From assembly GCA_013359135.1 (NCBI GenBank), contig JABWCN010000003.1:1-64000 (forward strand): 64,000 nucleotides of DNA, in the 5' to 3' direction. The notes under the pieces were generated by a model. The model worked only from the letters and a program-made list of their open reading frames with translations, searched no databases and was not told where the DNA came from. The position numbers were made by a program, and so were the translations under genes. Shown piece by piece: positions 18,513-27,474 of the stretch (positions within the stretch are counted from its first letter, which is position 1; the number at the start of each line of letters is the position of its first letter). The DNA is from Pseudobdellovibrionaceae bacterium (lineage in GTDB: Bacteria; Bdellovibrionota; Bdellovibrionia; Bdellovibrionales; Bdellovibrionaceae).

Positions 18513-18875
18513 TTAAAACTGCTGAGTACTTAACATCACTAAAGTACAACCTTCAACAACTTCAATACTCTCCGCGGCTGCCTTTTCTTCCCATTTTTTA
18601 TTCTCAGTTCCCGGATTAAAGATAATTCTTTTAGGTTGTAAACTAAAAATATATTCCATCACAGCATCTTGATTTTCAGGACTCAAATAGATAGAAACAG
18701 TATCAATCTCTTGGAATTTAGGAAAACCCGTTTCTATAGGAATTTCGTTAATTTTACCAGAGGTCCGTCCTAAAGCCACAACAGGATGGCCAAATTGAGT
18801 TAACTTATTTACCGCCTTATAGGAATAGCGCTCCGGATTTTCTGAAGCGCCGATGACTAGGGTTTTCTTTTTCAT
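18513..18875 (-). CDS. CoA-binding domain protein (YccU-like)
   Basis: A 120-residue single Rossmann-like CoA_binding protein. It has VIGASENPERYSYKAVNKL, GHPVVALGRTSG, IYLSPENQD and IIFNPGTENKKWEE, the standard layout of YccU/YneT proteins. These bind CoA in vitro but have no settled function. It converges on the C39-like gene with a four-base gap and starts 15 bases after transaldolase, so it forms an operon with tal and pgi. Cytoplasmic. Confidence 0.88.
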   Translation of the reverse strand: MKKKTLVIGASENPERYSYKAVNKLTQFGHPVVALGRTSGKINEIPIETGFPKFQEIDTVSIYLSPENQDAVMEYIFSLQPKRIIFNPGTENKKWEEKAAAESIEVVEGCTLVMLSTQQF

Positions 18876-18890
18876 AACTAAATTCTCACT

Positions 18891-19616
18891 TTAAATTTTA
18901 AATCCAGCACTTTCTGAGTCGGTCTTAAAGGTTTTCACAGTCTCTAAACTTAAATCCCATGGAGCCTTGTTAAAACCAGAAATTTTCTTGATTACATCAG
19001 GAGGTGCCGTGATGATATGACATCCACAAAGTTCAGCTTGAACAATATTAAATACTTCGCGTGTTGAAGCCCACAGAAGCTCAATTTGATCACCATAAGT
19101 CCTACAGTAATCAGCCGCAACACTCATCAAAGGAATAGGATCTCTTCCACTATCAGCAATTCTACCAGCAAAAACGGAAACTACAGAAGGCGCTCCCTTT
19201 TTAACAGCCATCACTGTCTCTTGAATTTGATCCCAAGTAAATAAAGCCGTTACGTTCAGTTTAATACCACTTTCAGAAAGATCTTTAATTAATGGAATAG
19301 AACTTTCACCCTTGGAATTCATAATAGGAATTTTTACATAAACATTGTCTGCCCATTTGTTAATAATCAAAGCTTGTCTTTTCATTTCAGTAAAATCATC
19401 AGCAAAAACTTCAAAACTAATTGGCTTATCTTTAATAACGGCTAACACTTCTTTACAAAAGCTAACGTAGTCATTCACCCCTGCTTTTTTCATCAATGAG
19501 GGATTGGTTGTTAATCCCTGAACATAGGGGTTTCCAGCCATTTCAAGCATCGACTTCTTATCGGCACCGTCGGTATATATTTTGATTTTATTCTGAAAAG
19601 GTGATACTAATTTCAT
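18891..19616 (-). CDS. tal: Transaldolase
   Basis: A 241-residue TIM-barrel transaldolase. Visible: YTDGADKKSMLEMAG, the QGLTTNPSLMKKAG motif, the Schiff-base lysine segment NVYVKIPIMN, LNVTALFTWDQI, VSVFAGRIADSGRDP and LLWASTRE. It moves dihydroxyacetone units in the non-oxidative pentose phosphate pathway. The short length and motif spacing suit the TalC/fructose-6-phosphate-aldolase-like subfamily, so aldolase activity is an alternative. AGAGGT precedes the ATG. It lies directly downstream of pgi. Confidence 0.9.
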   Translation of the reverse strand: MKLVSPFQNKIKIYTDGADKKSMLEMAGNPYVQGLTTNPSLMKKAGVNDYVSFCKEVLAVIKDKPISFEVFADDFTEMKRQALIINKWADNVYVKIPIMNSKGESSIPLIKDLSESGIKLNVTALFTWDQIQETVMAVKKGAPSVVSVFAGRIADSGRDPIPLMSVAADYCRTYGDQIELLWASTREVFNIVQAELCGCHIITAPPDVIKKISGFNKAPWDLSLETVKTFKTDSESAGFKI

Positions 19617-19629
19617 TCTTACCTCTGTT

Positions 19630-20868
19630 TTATGATAGCATTTTCTTTGTTATAATTTTGCCCAACTCAACACCTGGTTGGTTAAAAGCATCTATTTTCA
19701 AATATTCACCAAGACTTCCCACTATCAACTGATAGGTCATAAAGTAAAGTCCAAGGGACTCTTCACAGTTAGCTTGAAGCTCTAACTCAAGAACATGGTG
19801 CGCCACTTGTTTTTGACTCTCCGTCATTGCTTGGGCTTCTGTTTTCAAGAGATGGGAAAAGTCTTTACCCTCCAAAACTTTAGTCTCTGGAAATAAAGAT
19901 TTAATAATTTTCACATCGCTTTTTTCGACTTCAGGAAATCTATGCACGACAACTGATTTTTTCAAAGGAGCTTCCATCATTTGCTGTAAAACCGAATGTT
20001 GGTCATTCGCTCCCAGAGCAATCAAAGGGACAGAAGCAACTAAAGCCGACGAAGGTGAAACTCTTTTTCCTAAAGATTCCGCCCAAAGTTGTTCTAACCA
20101 TTTTCCTAAAAGATAACTATGATCAGCATAATACCAAAAATAGGTGAGTAAATCTTTTTGCTGCAAACCTTGTATAAAAAATTCTAACATAGGAAATATC
20201 ACTTCTGATTGATACTCTGATGTTAAAGCTTGTAATGCACCTTTCCTAAGGCGTTGAATATCTTTTCCTAATAACCCCACAGTCAACTGCCCAAGGCTAG
20301 ACAAAACAGAAAACCGTCCCCCTACATCCAAAGGAATTTCTAAAATAGGAACTTCAAACTTGCAGGCCCAATCATAAAGTGAACTTGATTTTAGTTCCGT
20401 AATCACAACACTTTGCCTAGGAAGAAATAAATTCTTCTCATTCATGATAGAAGAAAAATAATCTAACAAAGCAAGGGTTTCAATCGTCGTACCACTTTTG
20501 GATACAAAAATAAAACCTACTTTTTCCCAATTTTTTACTTCTTGGTTAAGCTTAGACAAAGATACCACATCTGGATTCTCAATGAAGTGAAATTGAGTAC
20601 CACCAAGTGCCTGTACGATACTTTTAGGGCCAAGACTTGACCCCCCAATTCCAACCCAAACAAATTCATCAAACTGAGCTTTCATCTTTTTTGCTAATTG
20701 AGCACTGGCTGTCCAGAGAGGTTCGCGTTGAGGTAGCTGATGAAATCCAAGATCTGAGCGTTGTAATAAAGTCGCTAAACAGTTTTCTCCGACAGACTTG
20801 AATTGTGTATTTACAGCCGATTCAAAATTTTCTTCTGATTTAACTAAACTTCTAAAGTTTACTTTCAT
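19630..20868 (-). CDS. pgi: Glucose-6-phosphate isomerase
   Basis: A 412-residue phosphoglucose isomerase (two SIS domains). Motifs: GIGGSSLGPKS, FVSKSGTTIETL (phosphate site), GGRFSVLSSLG, LWAESLGKR (catalytic Glu region), NDQHSVLQQMMEAP (catalytic His) and the C-terminal QPGVELGK with its Lys. It interconverts glucose-6-P and fructose-6-P. The length is that of short bacterial PGIs, not the 550-residue enteric form. It precedes tal by 13 bases, so sugar-phosphate genes are grouped here. It may feed glucose-1-P to the rhamnose genes. Confidence 0.93.
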   Translation of the reverse strand: MKVNFRSLVKSEENFESAVNTQFKSVGENCLATLLQRSDLGFHQLPQREPLWTASAQLAKKMKAQFDEFVWVGIGGSSLGPKSIVQALGGTQFHFIENPDVVSLSKLNQEVKNWEKVGFIFVSKSGTTIETLALLDYFSSIMNEKNLFLPRQSVVITELKSSSLYDWACKFEVPILEIPLDVGGRFSVLSSLGQLTVGLLGKDIQRLRKGALQALTSEYQSEVIFPMLEFFIQGLQQKDLLTYFWYYADHSYLLGKWLEQLWAESLGKRVSPSSALVASVPLIALGANDQHSVLQQMMEAPLKKSVVVHRFPEVEKSDVKIIKSLFPETKVLEGKDFSHLLKTEAQAMTESQKQVAHHVLELELQANCEESLGLYFMTYQLIVGSLGEYLKIDAFNQPGVELGKIITKKMLS

Positions 20869-20919
20869 AGAACCCCAACTTATCCTTTAAGACCTCTAAA
20901 TTAGTACTACAATAAATCC

Positions 20920-22107
20920 CTAATAGGCTAGTTTTTTTAAATCTTTAAGCTGAATTTCTTCATTTAAAGGCATAAAAGTTCCAGCGCTCCCCGAGTACAT
21001 ATCAAACACGTACTCTTCTAACTTACCATAGCATTTTTTTGCTAAGGGTGTATGAGAGGCACTACGGATACAGCTTTGTAAATACTTTTGCCCTAAACTT
21101 GTTTGATAGTGCATCATCGAATTGACATAGGCACTACCTAATAGCCAAAAAATTTCCGTCTTGTTTTGTTGATCAATAGTGTCAAGGATCTCATGTAAAT
21201 ACGATATTGATAACTGACTCCAAATCTCACCTCCGAGACTTCCGTAATCAAAGGTTCTTGAACTGACTCTCTCCATCCATACTTTAATCTGAGCCAAGCT
21301 TGGTTTTTGATTTTTACCAAAGGCTAATGACCACGTGTGGACATCTTCTTCCCATACCTGAATGATATTTTTTAGGTAAACAGGAATAAAAACAGACTGT
21401 TTAACTAAATTCAAAAACTCTTTAGTTTGTTTCGCATCCCTTTTAAAACGAATCAAAATAGATAAAGAGTTATGCACGGCGCTCTCTGCACGAAATTGGT
21501 AGTCCCAAGAAGTTTCTTTCAATCCAAAAAATTGCTTGTACTTAAGTAAAGCTTCATCAAATTTTCTGGTCGCAGTTAACATTTCCGCTTGATCTAAAAG
21601 ATTCAATTTTTCAAACCTAGCTGTAGCTTTAGCACTTTGAAAAGAAGGACCTCGATTTGATTGGGTATGACATTCAATGCAAAACTGCGTTGTTTTGAGA
21701 AGTTCAAATCGAGCAAAATCTTTATTTCCGCCTTCAAAGGAATTTTTAGCAAGCTCTGCTTGGTCTCTAAAATCAAAAGAAATGAAATTTAAACTAGGGT
21801 CACTCATCTGAGACATCGGAGAGTGATTAACTTTTTTGGAGATTTCGCTAATCACTTCCAACCGTGATAGAATAAACTCTTGATTATCTTTTCTTTGGAA
21901 GTCTTGAGGAGAAAGGATCAGCGGATAAATATCCGTTAATGAACTATCCAAAAGTTTCATTTGATCTTGCCATGAAACCGGAATTTCCTTCACTTGCTGG
22001 ATTTTACTTGCAGAAGTTTCCGCGGATAGAGTTTCTTTTTCTTTACTTGTTTGACAGGCATTCGTAGCAAACAAAGCTAGAATTAAAAAGATCGACGTTT
22101 TTTTCAT
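20920..22107 (-). CDS. Putative lipoprotein with a single CxxCH haem-binding motif
   Basis: A 395-residue exported protein. The N-terminus is Lys-rich and hydrophobic, ending in a lipobox-like TNAC (Cys18), so it is probably lipid-anchored. One CIECH motif near residues 142-146 (followed by TQSNRGPSF) is a c-type haem attachment signature. The rest is helical and Lys/Gln-rich with no recognised domain. It could be a cytochrome c-like periplasmic electron carrier or a structural protein with one haem. It lies 51 bases upstream of pgi on the same strand. Function is not recognised. Confidence 0.6.
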   Translation of the reverse strand: MKKTSIFLILALFATNACQTSKEKETLSAETSASKIQQVKEIPVSWQDQMKLLDSSLTDIYPLILSPQDFQRKDNQEFILSRLEVISEISKKVNHSPMSQMSDPSLNFISFDFRDQAELAKNSFEGGNKDFARFELLKTTQFCIECHTQSNRGPSFQSAKATARFEKLNLLDQAEMLTATRKFDEALLKYKQFFGLKETSWDYQFRAESAVHNSLSILIRFKRDAKQTKEFLNLVKQSVFIPVYLKNIIQVWEEDVHTWSLAFGKNQKPSLAQIKVWMERVSSRTFDYGSLGGEIWSQLSISYLHEILDTIDQQNKTEIFWLLGSAYVNSMMHYQTSLGQKYLQSCIRSASHTPLAKKCYGKLEEYVFDMYSGSAGTFMPLNEEIQLKDLKKLAY

Positions 22108-22463
22108 TGGGGCCCCCCTTGGCTCATGAATCTAAATCATAGTATAAATTCACTTTAAAAGTCTTTAAATGATAAAGCTCATAACTGATAGCGTCGCATG
22201 TAGTTAATTTTACTTAATTGAATCAGACATTTATGCTCCACCAACTCGATCTAAAAACCAAAGAAAATAATTCTACTTAAAATCAATTAGAACAGCATCA
22301 GCTGGAGAAGATAAATTTAATATTTTATAGTGAATAGCTCCCAACGTCACCTCAACGGCTAAGTGAATCGCTAGTTAGTGGAAATAGGTAGTAACGTAAC
22401 TGTTTTAAGAGAGCATAAGTATTTCTATACAATCAGGTGATCGAGTAAGAAGACTTCAGTATA
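22108..22463. other. 356-base gene-free stretch
   Basis: AT-rich sequence between the CxxCH lipoprotein gene and the exported kinase-like gene. It must contain the promoter of the lipoprotein gene; no clear -35/-10 pair, repeat or RNA structure was recognised. Confidence 0.5.
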
Positions 22464-23198
22464 TTAATCTAATATTTCTCCGATACCATTTCGATTTGCA
22501 TGAAAACTAAAAGAAATACTAGGATCATAAGGAAATACAATTTTATAGAACTCAGAGTCTATAATATACAGATCACTTCCATTTCTGTCGGCAATAAAAC
22601 TAAAGTCCTTAGGACGAATGCCAGAGGCATTTAAAATAATCTCAATTACTTTAAGTTTTTCCCATTGTTTATCTGATAGAGCAGTGTAACTTTCAATTAG
22701 CTGTACAGGCTTTCCATTTATCCTTTCATAAACTAAACCAATTGATCCATTAGGTGTAGTTGTTACACCAAAAAATTTTGGACCTAATCCCAATTTATAT
22801 AGGATCAGAGCAAATTTAATTTCGTTATAAACATTATTCAAACTTCTCTGTGCAAAACCAGCATTTGAATTTCCAAAATTTGAAATTTTAACGAAAACAT
22901 CTGAATGTTCTAACTTTCCAGTGTAGGATCCAGAATTGCCCTTACCATCTGTTTTTTCAAATTTTGTATCTTTAATATTGTGAAAGTTTACCGTTGGAAT
23001 TTTATCAATAGCTAAATCGGCATTCCGAAGAACGATTGATCGATACCCTTCCAACATTTTTTTGAAGTTCTCAATTTGAGATTTTTTTTTATAAAATTCT
23101 TTACATGTATTGGAATATGAGACAGATGGCGCAAAAAGTCCTGCACATGTAAAAAAAATCACGCTTAAAATAAAATGTATACTACCTGAGATTCTCAT
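22464..23198 (-). CDS. Exported protein with kinase-like fold features
   Basis: A 244-residue protein beginning with a hydrophobic signal segment (residues about 5-28, ending VSYSN), so it is secreted or periplasmic. The body loosely follows the protein-kinase/aminoglycoside-phosphotransferase fold: DVFVKIS (possible ATP-site Lys), NEIKFALILYKLGLGPKFFG (alpha-C-like Glu), LVYERINGKPV (hinge) and DLYIIDSEFY (DFG-like Asp). The HxD catalytic loop is replaced by IRPKDFS, so activity is uncertain. The ATG at 23198 is used; an upstream in-frame TTG adds six residues. It has no operon partner. Bdellovibrio-type genomes carry orphan proteins like this (recollection). Confidence 0.5.
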   Translation of the reverse strand: MRISGSIHFILSVIFFTCAGLFAPSVSYSNTCKEFYKKKSQIENFKKMLEGYRSIVLRNADLAIDKIPTVNFHNIKDTKFEKTDGKGNSGSYTGKLEHSDVFVKISNFGNSNAGFAQRSLNNVYNEIKFALILYKLGLGPKFFGVTTTPNGSIGLVYERINGKPVQLIESYTALSDKQWEKLKVIEIILNASGIRPKDFSFIADRNGSDLYIIDSEFYKIVFPYDPSISFSFHANRNGIGEILD

Positions 23199-23399
23199 AT
23201 CTAGAGTTACTGACAAAACTGTGCCAATAAGTAATGAATTTAAGATAACCGCCGCAATCTGTAACTGAACATTTTGTTCAAGTTCAATTTACACCGACCG
23301 ACAAAATCTGATTTAGTTGCTGCACAAGTTAACTAAATATTACTGAGGTGGGTGAAACCTTATATTAACCCAGTGAACAGTTTAAAAAATAAAAGAGAT

Positions 23400-24230
23400 C
23401 TAACCAAAGCGGCCTGTAATGTAATTCTCTGTTCTTTTATCTTGTGGCTTAGTAAATATTTGCTCACTAGGTCCATACTCAATCAGATCTCCCATATACA
23501 TGAACGAGGTGTAATCTGCACATCTTGCCGCCTGATGCAAATTATGGGTGACAATCACAATCGTCACATCATCTTTGATTTCAACAATCAACTCTTCAAT
23601 ATGGGCCGTAGAAATAGGATCAAGGGCACTGGTAGGCTCATCAAGCAGTAAAATTTGAGGATCTGTGGCTAAGGCCCTGGCTATACACAAACGTTGCTGT
23701 TGTCCACCCGAGAGGGCTGTTGCCTGAGCTTGAAGTCTATCTTTAACCTCGCTCCAAAGTCCAGCCTGCACCAAGCTTTTTTCGATTTTCTCATCGATAA
23801 AAGATTTCTTTTTAATACCTCTCACTTTTAAACCGTAAGCAACATTTTCATAAATTGTTTTTGGAAATGGATTTGGTTTTTGAAAAACCATCCCAATGCG
23901 CATTCTCACTTCCATAGGATCAATTTCTGAACTTAAAATATTTTTTCCCTCTGGATAAAGAACAATATCACCTTCATAAGAAGTGGCATTATAAAGATCA
24001 TGCATACGATTAAAACATCGAAGCAATGTGGTTTTACCACAGCCAGAGGGACCTATAAGGGCTGTTATTTTTTTATCAAAAACAGGTAAGGAAACTTTAT
24101 TTAAAACTCTTCTGTCTTCGGGATTATATCTAAAAGATAAATCACTCACCTTGGCTCTTAGGAAATCTCTGCCAGATCCAAATGTAAACTTCGTCTGACA
24201 CTCTGGGGGGGCTTTATATATTTGTTCCAT
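23400..24230 (-). CDS. pstB: Phosphate ABC transporter ATP-binding protein
   Basis: A 276-residue ABC ATPase with Walker [14 protein letters not shown], the PstB-specific FNRMHDL, the Q-loop [10 protein letters not shown], signature [15 protein letters not shown], Walker [14 protein letters not shown] and the switch His in [14 protein letters not shown]. It powers high-affinity phosphate import with PstA/PstC. Last gene of the pstSCAB operon; AAGGA precedes the ATG. No phoU follows, unlike many Pst operons. Confidence 0.96.
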   Translation of the reverse strand: MEQIYKAPPECQTKFTFGSGRDFLRAKVSDLSFRYNPEDRRVLNKVSLPVFDKKITALIGPSGCGKTTLLRCFNRMHDLYNATSYEGDIVLYPEGKNILSSEIDPMEVRMRIGMVFQKPNPFPKTIYENVAYGLKVRGIKKKSFIDEKIEKSLVQAGLWSEVKDRLQAQATALSGGQQQRLCIARALATDPQILLLDEPTSALDPISTAHIEELIVEIKDDVTIVIVTHNLHQAARCADYTSFMYMGDLIEYGPSEQIFTKPQDKRTENYITGRFG

Positions 24231-24249
24231 TTGATTTATCCTTCGTTTT

Positions 24250-25221
24250 TTACCACTTCATTTTCTTACGGAAACGATATCTGATAAAAATAGCAATTCC
24301 ATTCATAATTAGAGTCATTAATAATAACACAACACCGGTAGCAGCTGCATTCACATGAAATTCGGCTTGAGGTCTTGAGATCCAATTGAACATTTGAATT
24401 GGCATAACTGTGAAAGAATCCATAAGCCACTTGAAACTCAAAAAAGGATATTCAGGACTGACCGGCGAACTTGGCAAAAAAGCAATGAAGGTCAAAGCCC
24501 CAATAGTGACTAAGGGCGCTGTTTCACCAATAGCTCGTGACAAGGCAATAATTACACCTGTCAGAATCCCTCCGCTAGAATAGGGTAGGATATGATCTTG
24601 AATAGTTTGCCAATGAGTGGCTCCTAAACCATAAGACGCCTCTCTAATAGAATTAGGAATGGTTCTTATCGCCTCTCTTGTTGTCACAATAATAATAGGA
24701 AGGACCAAAAGACCCAAGGTTAATCCTGCGGTCAAAATACTTTGCCCAAGCTGAAGTTTATAAACAAAAAGTCCAAGCGCCATTAAGCCAAAAGTGATTG
24801 AAGGAACTCCAGCCAAGTTAATTATATTTAATTCTATAAGCCTTGTTAACCAATTCTTTGGAGCATACTCTTCTAAGTAAATACCAGCAGCAATCCCCAT
24901 GGGAATAGCACAAAAAGCGGTTGTAATCATAACTGCAAAAGTACCTACCCATGCTGACAGAATTCCCGCCTTACTTGCAAAACGCGACGGAAACTCAGCA
25001 AAAAAAGCAAGGTCTATCCTAGGGACTCCAGTCATCGCTAGATCTACAAAAAGAGCTAGCAACGTAATCAAAGCAAATAACAACGACATCAATCCAACCA
25101 AAGAAAACAGAAAATCACTGCGCTTTCTTTGTTTAACATTTACAGCTAAATTGCTCTTAAGAACACTCAGTGGTTCTAGTTTATTTTCTACATCACTTGC
25201 TGAGGCCATGATTGTTTCCAT
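24250..25221 (-). CDS. pstA: Phosphate ABC transporter permease PstA
   Basis: A 323-residue permease with six or so membrane segments and the EAA loop ([21 protein letters not shown]). The start is placed at the ATG whose A is shared with the pstC stop (TGATG) and is preceded by AGGAGA; the longer frame starting at 25254 would overlap pstC by 34 bases and has no better ribosome site. The C-terminus ends in basic [12 protein letters not shown]. It pairs with PstC as the transport channel for phosphate. Confidence 0.93.
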   Translation of the reverse strand: METIMASASDVENKLEPLSVLKSNLAVNVKQRKRSDFLFSLVGLMSLLFALITLLALFVDLAMTGVPRIDLAFFAEFPSRFASKAGILSAWVGTFAVMITTAFCAIPMGIAAGIYLEEYAPKNWLTRLIELNIINLAGVPSITFGLMALGLFVYKLQLGQSILTAGLTLGLLVLPIIIVTTREAIRTIPNSIREASYGLGATHWQTIQDHILPYSSGGILTGVIIALSRAIGETAPLVTIGALTFIAFLPSSPVSPEYPFLSFKWLMDSFTVMPIQMFNWISRPQAEFHVNAAATGVVLLLMTLIMNGIAIFIRYRFRKKMKW

Positions 25222-26144
25222 CACTCTTTCTCCTGAAAACGGACTTTTATCCACATTCCCAGAACATTAAAAATCAAAGTCATAATCAGTAAAGTTAATC
25301 CCGCCACATAGATAGACTGGAATCCAATAGATCCATGAGGTAGATCACCCAAACTGACCTGTACAATATACGCTGTGATTGTAGATGCAGGCTCTAGAGG
25401 ATTCAAACTTAAATTAGGTTGCATTCCCGCGGCAATAGCAACCACCATAGTCTCGCCTAAAGCCCTTGATATGCCAAGAATATAAGCAGAGCTGATACCT
25501 GAAAAAGCCGATGGGAAGACCACTCTAAAGGTAGTTTGAAATTTCGATGACCCTAATGCCGCAGAGGCTTCTCTTAAATGAGTAGGAACTGATCTCATAG
25601 CATCCTCTGAAAGAGAACTAATATAAGGAATGATCATAATGCCCATGACGATTCCAGCACTTAGAACACTAAACCCACCAAGTTCAGGTAAAAACTTTTG
25701 TAGAATAGGAGTCACAAAAAGTAACGCAAAATAACCATAAACAACACTTGGTACAGCCGCCAACATTTCAAGGATTGGCTTCAACATTTCTCTAACATTT
25801 GGCTTAACGTACTCACTCAAATAAGCCGCAGTAATAGTTCCCAGAGGAATAGCAACAGTTAAAGCAATCAGGGTTGCCATAAAGGTGCCTACCACTAACG
25901 GTAGAATCCCAAATTTCGCTTCGCTAAACATAGGAGTCCATTCTTTTTCTGTAACAAACTCCTTAAATGACACATGCTGAAAGAAAGGAAGTGACTCGGA
26001 AACTAAAATATAAATAATTCCAATAGTCACAAATACTGACGACAAGGCGGCAAGGAATAAAATACTCTCAATAATTTTATCTTTAACTTTACGCCATTTT
26101 CGCACGGGGTGATCTGCAGATGTGAACGCTGTTAAATCAGCCAT
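25221..26144 (-). CDS. pstC: Phosphate ABC transporter permease PstC
   Basis: A 307-residue permease with about six membrane helices. The EAA loop is LREASAALGSSKFQTTFRVVFP and the GISRALGETM segment is typical of PstC. A GAGGA-type site precedes the ATG. Its stop overlaps the pstA start, so the two subunits are translationally coupled. It lies 17 bases after pstS. Confidence 0.94.
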   Translation of the reverse strand: MADLTAFTSADHPVRKWRKVKDKIIESILFLAALSSVFVTIGIIYILVSESLPFFQHVSFKEFVTEKEWTPMFSEAKFGILPLVVGTFMATLIALTVAIPLGTITAAYLSEYVKPNVREMLKPILEMLAAVPSVVYGYFALLFVTPILQKFLPELGGFSVLSAGIVMGIMIIPYISSLSEDAMRSVPTHLREASAALGSSKFQTTFRVVFPSAFSGISSAYILGISRALGETMVVAIAAGMQPNLSLNPLEPASTITAYIVQVSLGDLPHGSIGFQSIYVAGLTLLIMTLIFNVLGMWIKVRFQEKE

Positions 26145-26161
26145 AGATCCTCACTCTTAAT

Positions 26162-27157
26162 TTACAGTTTAGATTCCTTCTTTAATAAGTCCTCGATTTT
26201 TAAACCGACTTCAGAATGTCCATTGAAAACTGTTCCTAGTTTTTTCTTTTCAAGATGAGTTTTCACAAGATCATAAGCCTTAGATGGAAGTGGAACATAT
26301 TGAACAGCAGTGACTAACTCTGGCGCTTTTTTAACATAGAAACTAGCAAACTCAGCGACTTCAGTTTTTTTCAAGGAAGCTTCGTTAACGTAAATGAAAA
26401 TGGGTCTAGACAACGGAATGTACTTACCATTTTCAACAGTTTCTTTGCTTGGTAGAACAGCTGGATTCTTTTTTCCAGACTTATCCTGAGATATAACGGC
26501 CAATGCTTTCAACTTAGATTTATTCTCAATGTAGTAAGCCATTGGTAAATACCCTAGTGCATTTTTTTCTTTGGAAATTCCAGTCACTAAGGTGTTATCA
26601 TCTTCACTTGCATTGTAGTCACCCCTTGAAGACTTAGCCTTACCGACGACAGCTTCAGTAAAATAGTCAAAGGTTCCAGAATCAGCACCAGCTCCAAAAA
26701 GTTTTATATCGTTATCAGGCCACTTGGGATTCACTTGTTTCCATTTAGTCACCTTTCCCTGTGCTGAGGGTTCCCACATTTTTTTTAATTCCTCTACAGT
26801 AATTTCATTAACCCAATCATTTTTTGGATTCACAACAACCACAGTCGCGTCATAGGCAATGGGAAGTTCAATAAACTTAACATTTGCTTTTTTACAGTTT
26901 TCTAATTCTTCACTCAAGATAGGTCTTGAAGCATTTTGAATATCAGATTCTCCCCGGCAAAATTTCTTAAAACCACCGCCCGTTCCAGAAATGCCGACTG
27001 TCACCTTATATTTACCTTTGAATTCTTTTTGAAACTCTTCGGCAACAGCTTCTGTAATTGGGTAAACCGTGCTTGAACCGTTGGCCTGCACAATTTGTGC
27101 ATGAACTGACTTAAAAGAAAGAACACCTATTAACATCAATAAAAACTTTTTATTCAT
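26162..27157 (-). CDS. pstS: Phosphate-binding protein PstS
   Basis: A 331-residue periplasmic solute-binding protein. The signal peptide is MNKKFLLMLIGVLSFKSVHA; the mature part starts QIVQANGSSTVYPITEAVAE, the phosphate-binding GSST motif. Also present: GISGTGGGFKKFCRGESDI and AGADSGTFDYF. The ATG at 27157 has a GAGGT site and a proper signal peptide; the longer in-frame start at 27265 would put 36 extra residues before it and is rejected. First gene of pstSCAB; repeated motifs in the upstream gap suggest phosphate control. Confidence 0.95.
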   Translation of the reverse strand: MNKKFLLMLIGVLSFKSVHAQIVQANGSSTVYPITEAVAEEFQKEFKGKYKVTVGISGTGGGFKKFCRGESDIQNASRPILSEELENCKKANVKFIELPIAYDATVVVVNPKNDWVNEITVEELKKMWEPSAQGKVTKWKQVNPKWPDNDIKLFGAGADSGTFDYFTEAVVGKAKSSRGDYNASEDDNTLVTGISKEKNALGYLPMAYYIENKSKLKALAVISQDKSGKKNPAVLPSKETVENGKYIPLSRPIFIYVNEASLKKTEVAEFASFYVKKAPELVTAVQYVPLPSKAYDLVKTHLEKKKLGTVFNGHSEVGLKIEDLLKKESKL

Positions 27158-27474
27158 AAAGACCTCAAATTTTTGATGGATCTTACAAGAATAAAAAAGA
27201 AAAAACCATGCTAGTTGTGTTAAGATTCTGTTTGTATAGATTGATAACTCTAAAAAACAACTCAAAATCTCTTAACTGTCTAAAGAAACTCTCACTTTGG
27301 TGACAAATTTGAGCGCTTTTTAAGCAAACTCTAAAAAATCAACTCAGTTCTCTTTAAACAGCTTTATGAACCTGTTTATAAACTGACAACTGTCTAAATC
27401 TCTACATTAGATAAATTTTTCAAAATAGCTTATAAATTATATTTAACAGATTAGTTATTTTTTACTGAGGATAT
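27158..27474. promoter_or_regulatory. Divergent intergenic region with repeated motifs upstream of pstS
   Basis: This 317-base gap carries two nearly identical direct copies of AACTCTAAAAAACAACTCA (27246-27264; the copy at 27327-27346 has one extra T) and two exact copies of AACTGTCTAAA (27274-27284 and 27388-27398). The second motif contains CTGTC, reminiscent of Pho-box half sites. A PhoB-type control region for pstS is plausible but unproven. Confidence 0.4.

Noticed and set aside
23352-23651. Plus-strand frame of 99 residues over the pstB end
   Set aside because: It lies opposite the clearly coding pstB sequence; the protein has no sensible composition and no ribosome site.
24899-25270. 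Plus-strand frame of 123 residues opposite pstA
   Set aside because: It is antisense to pstA, whose Pst permease motifs are clear.
27158-27265. Longer N-terminus of PstS from 27265
   Set aside because: It would put 36 residues before a perfect signal peptide; the ATG at 27157 has its own GAGGT ribosome site.
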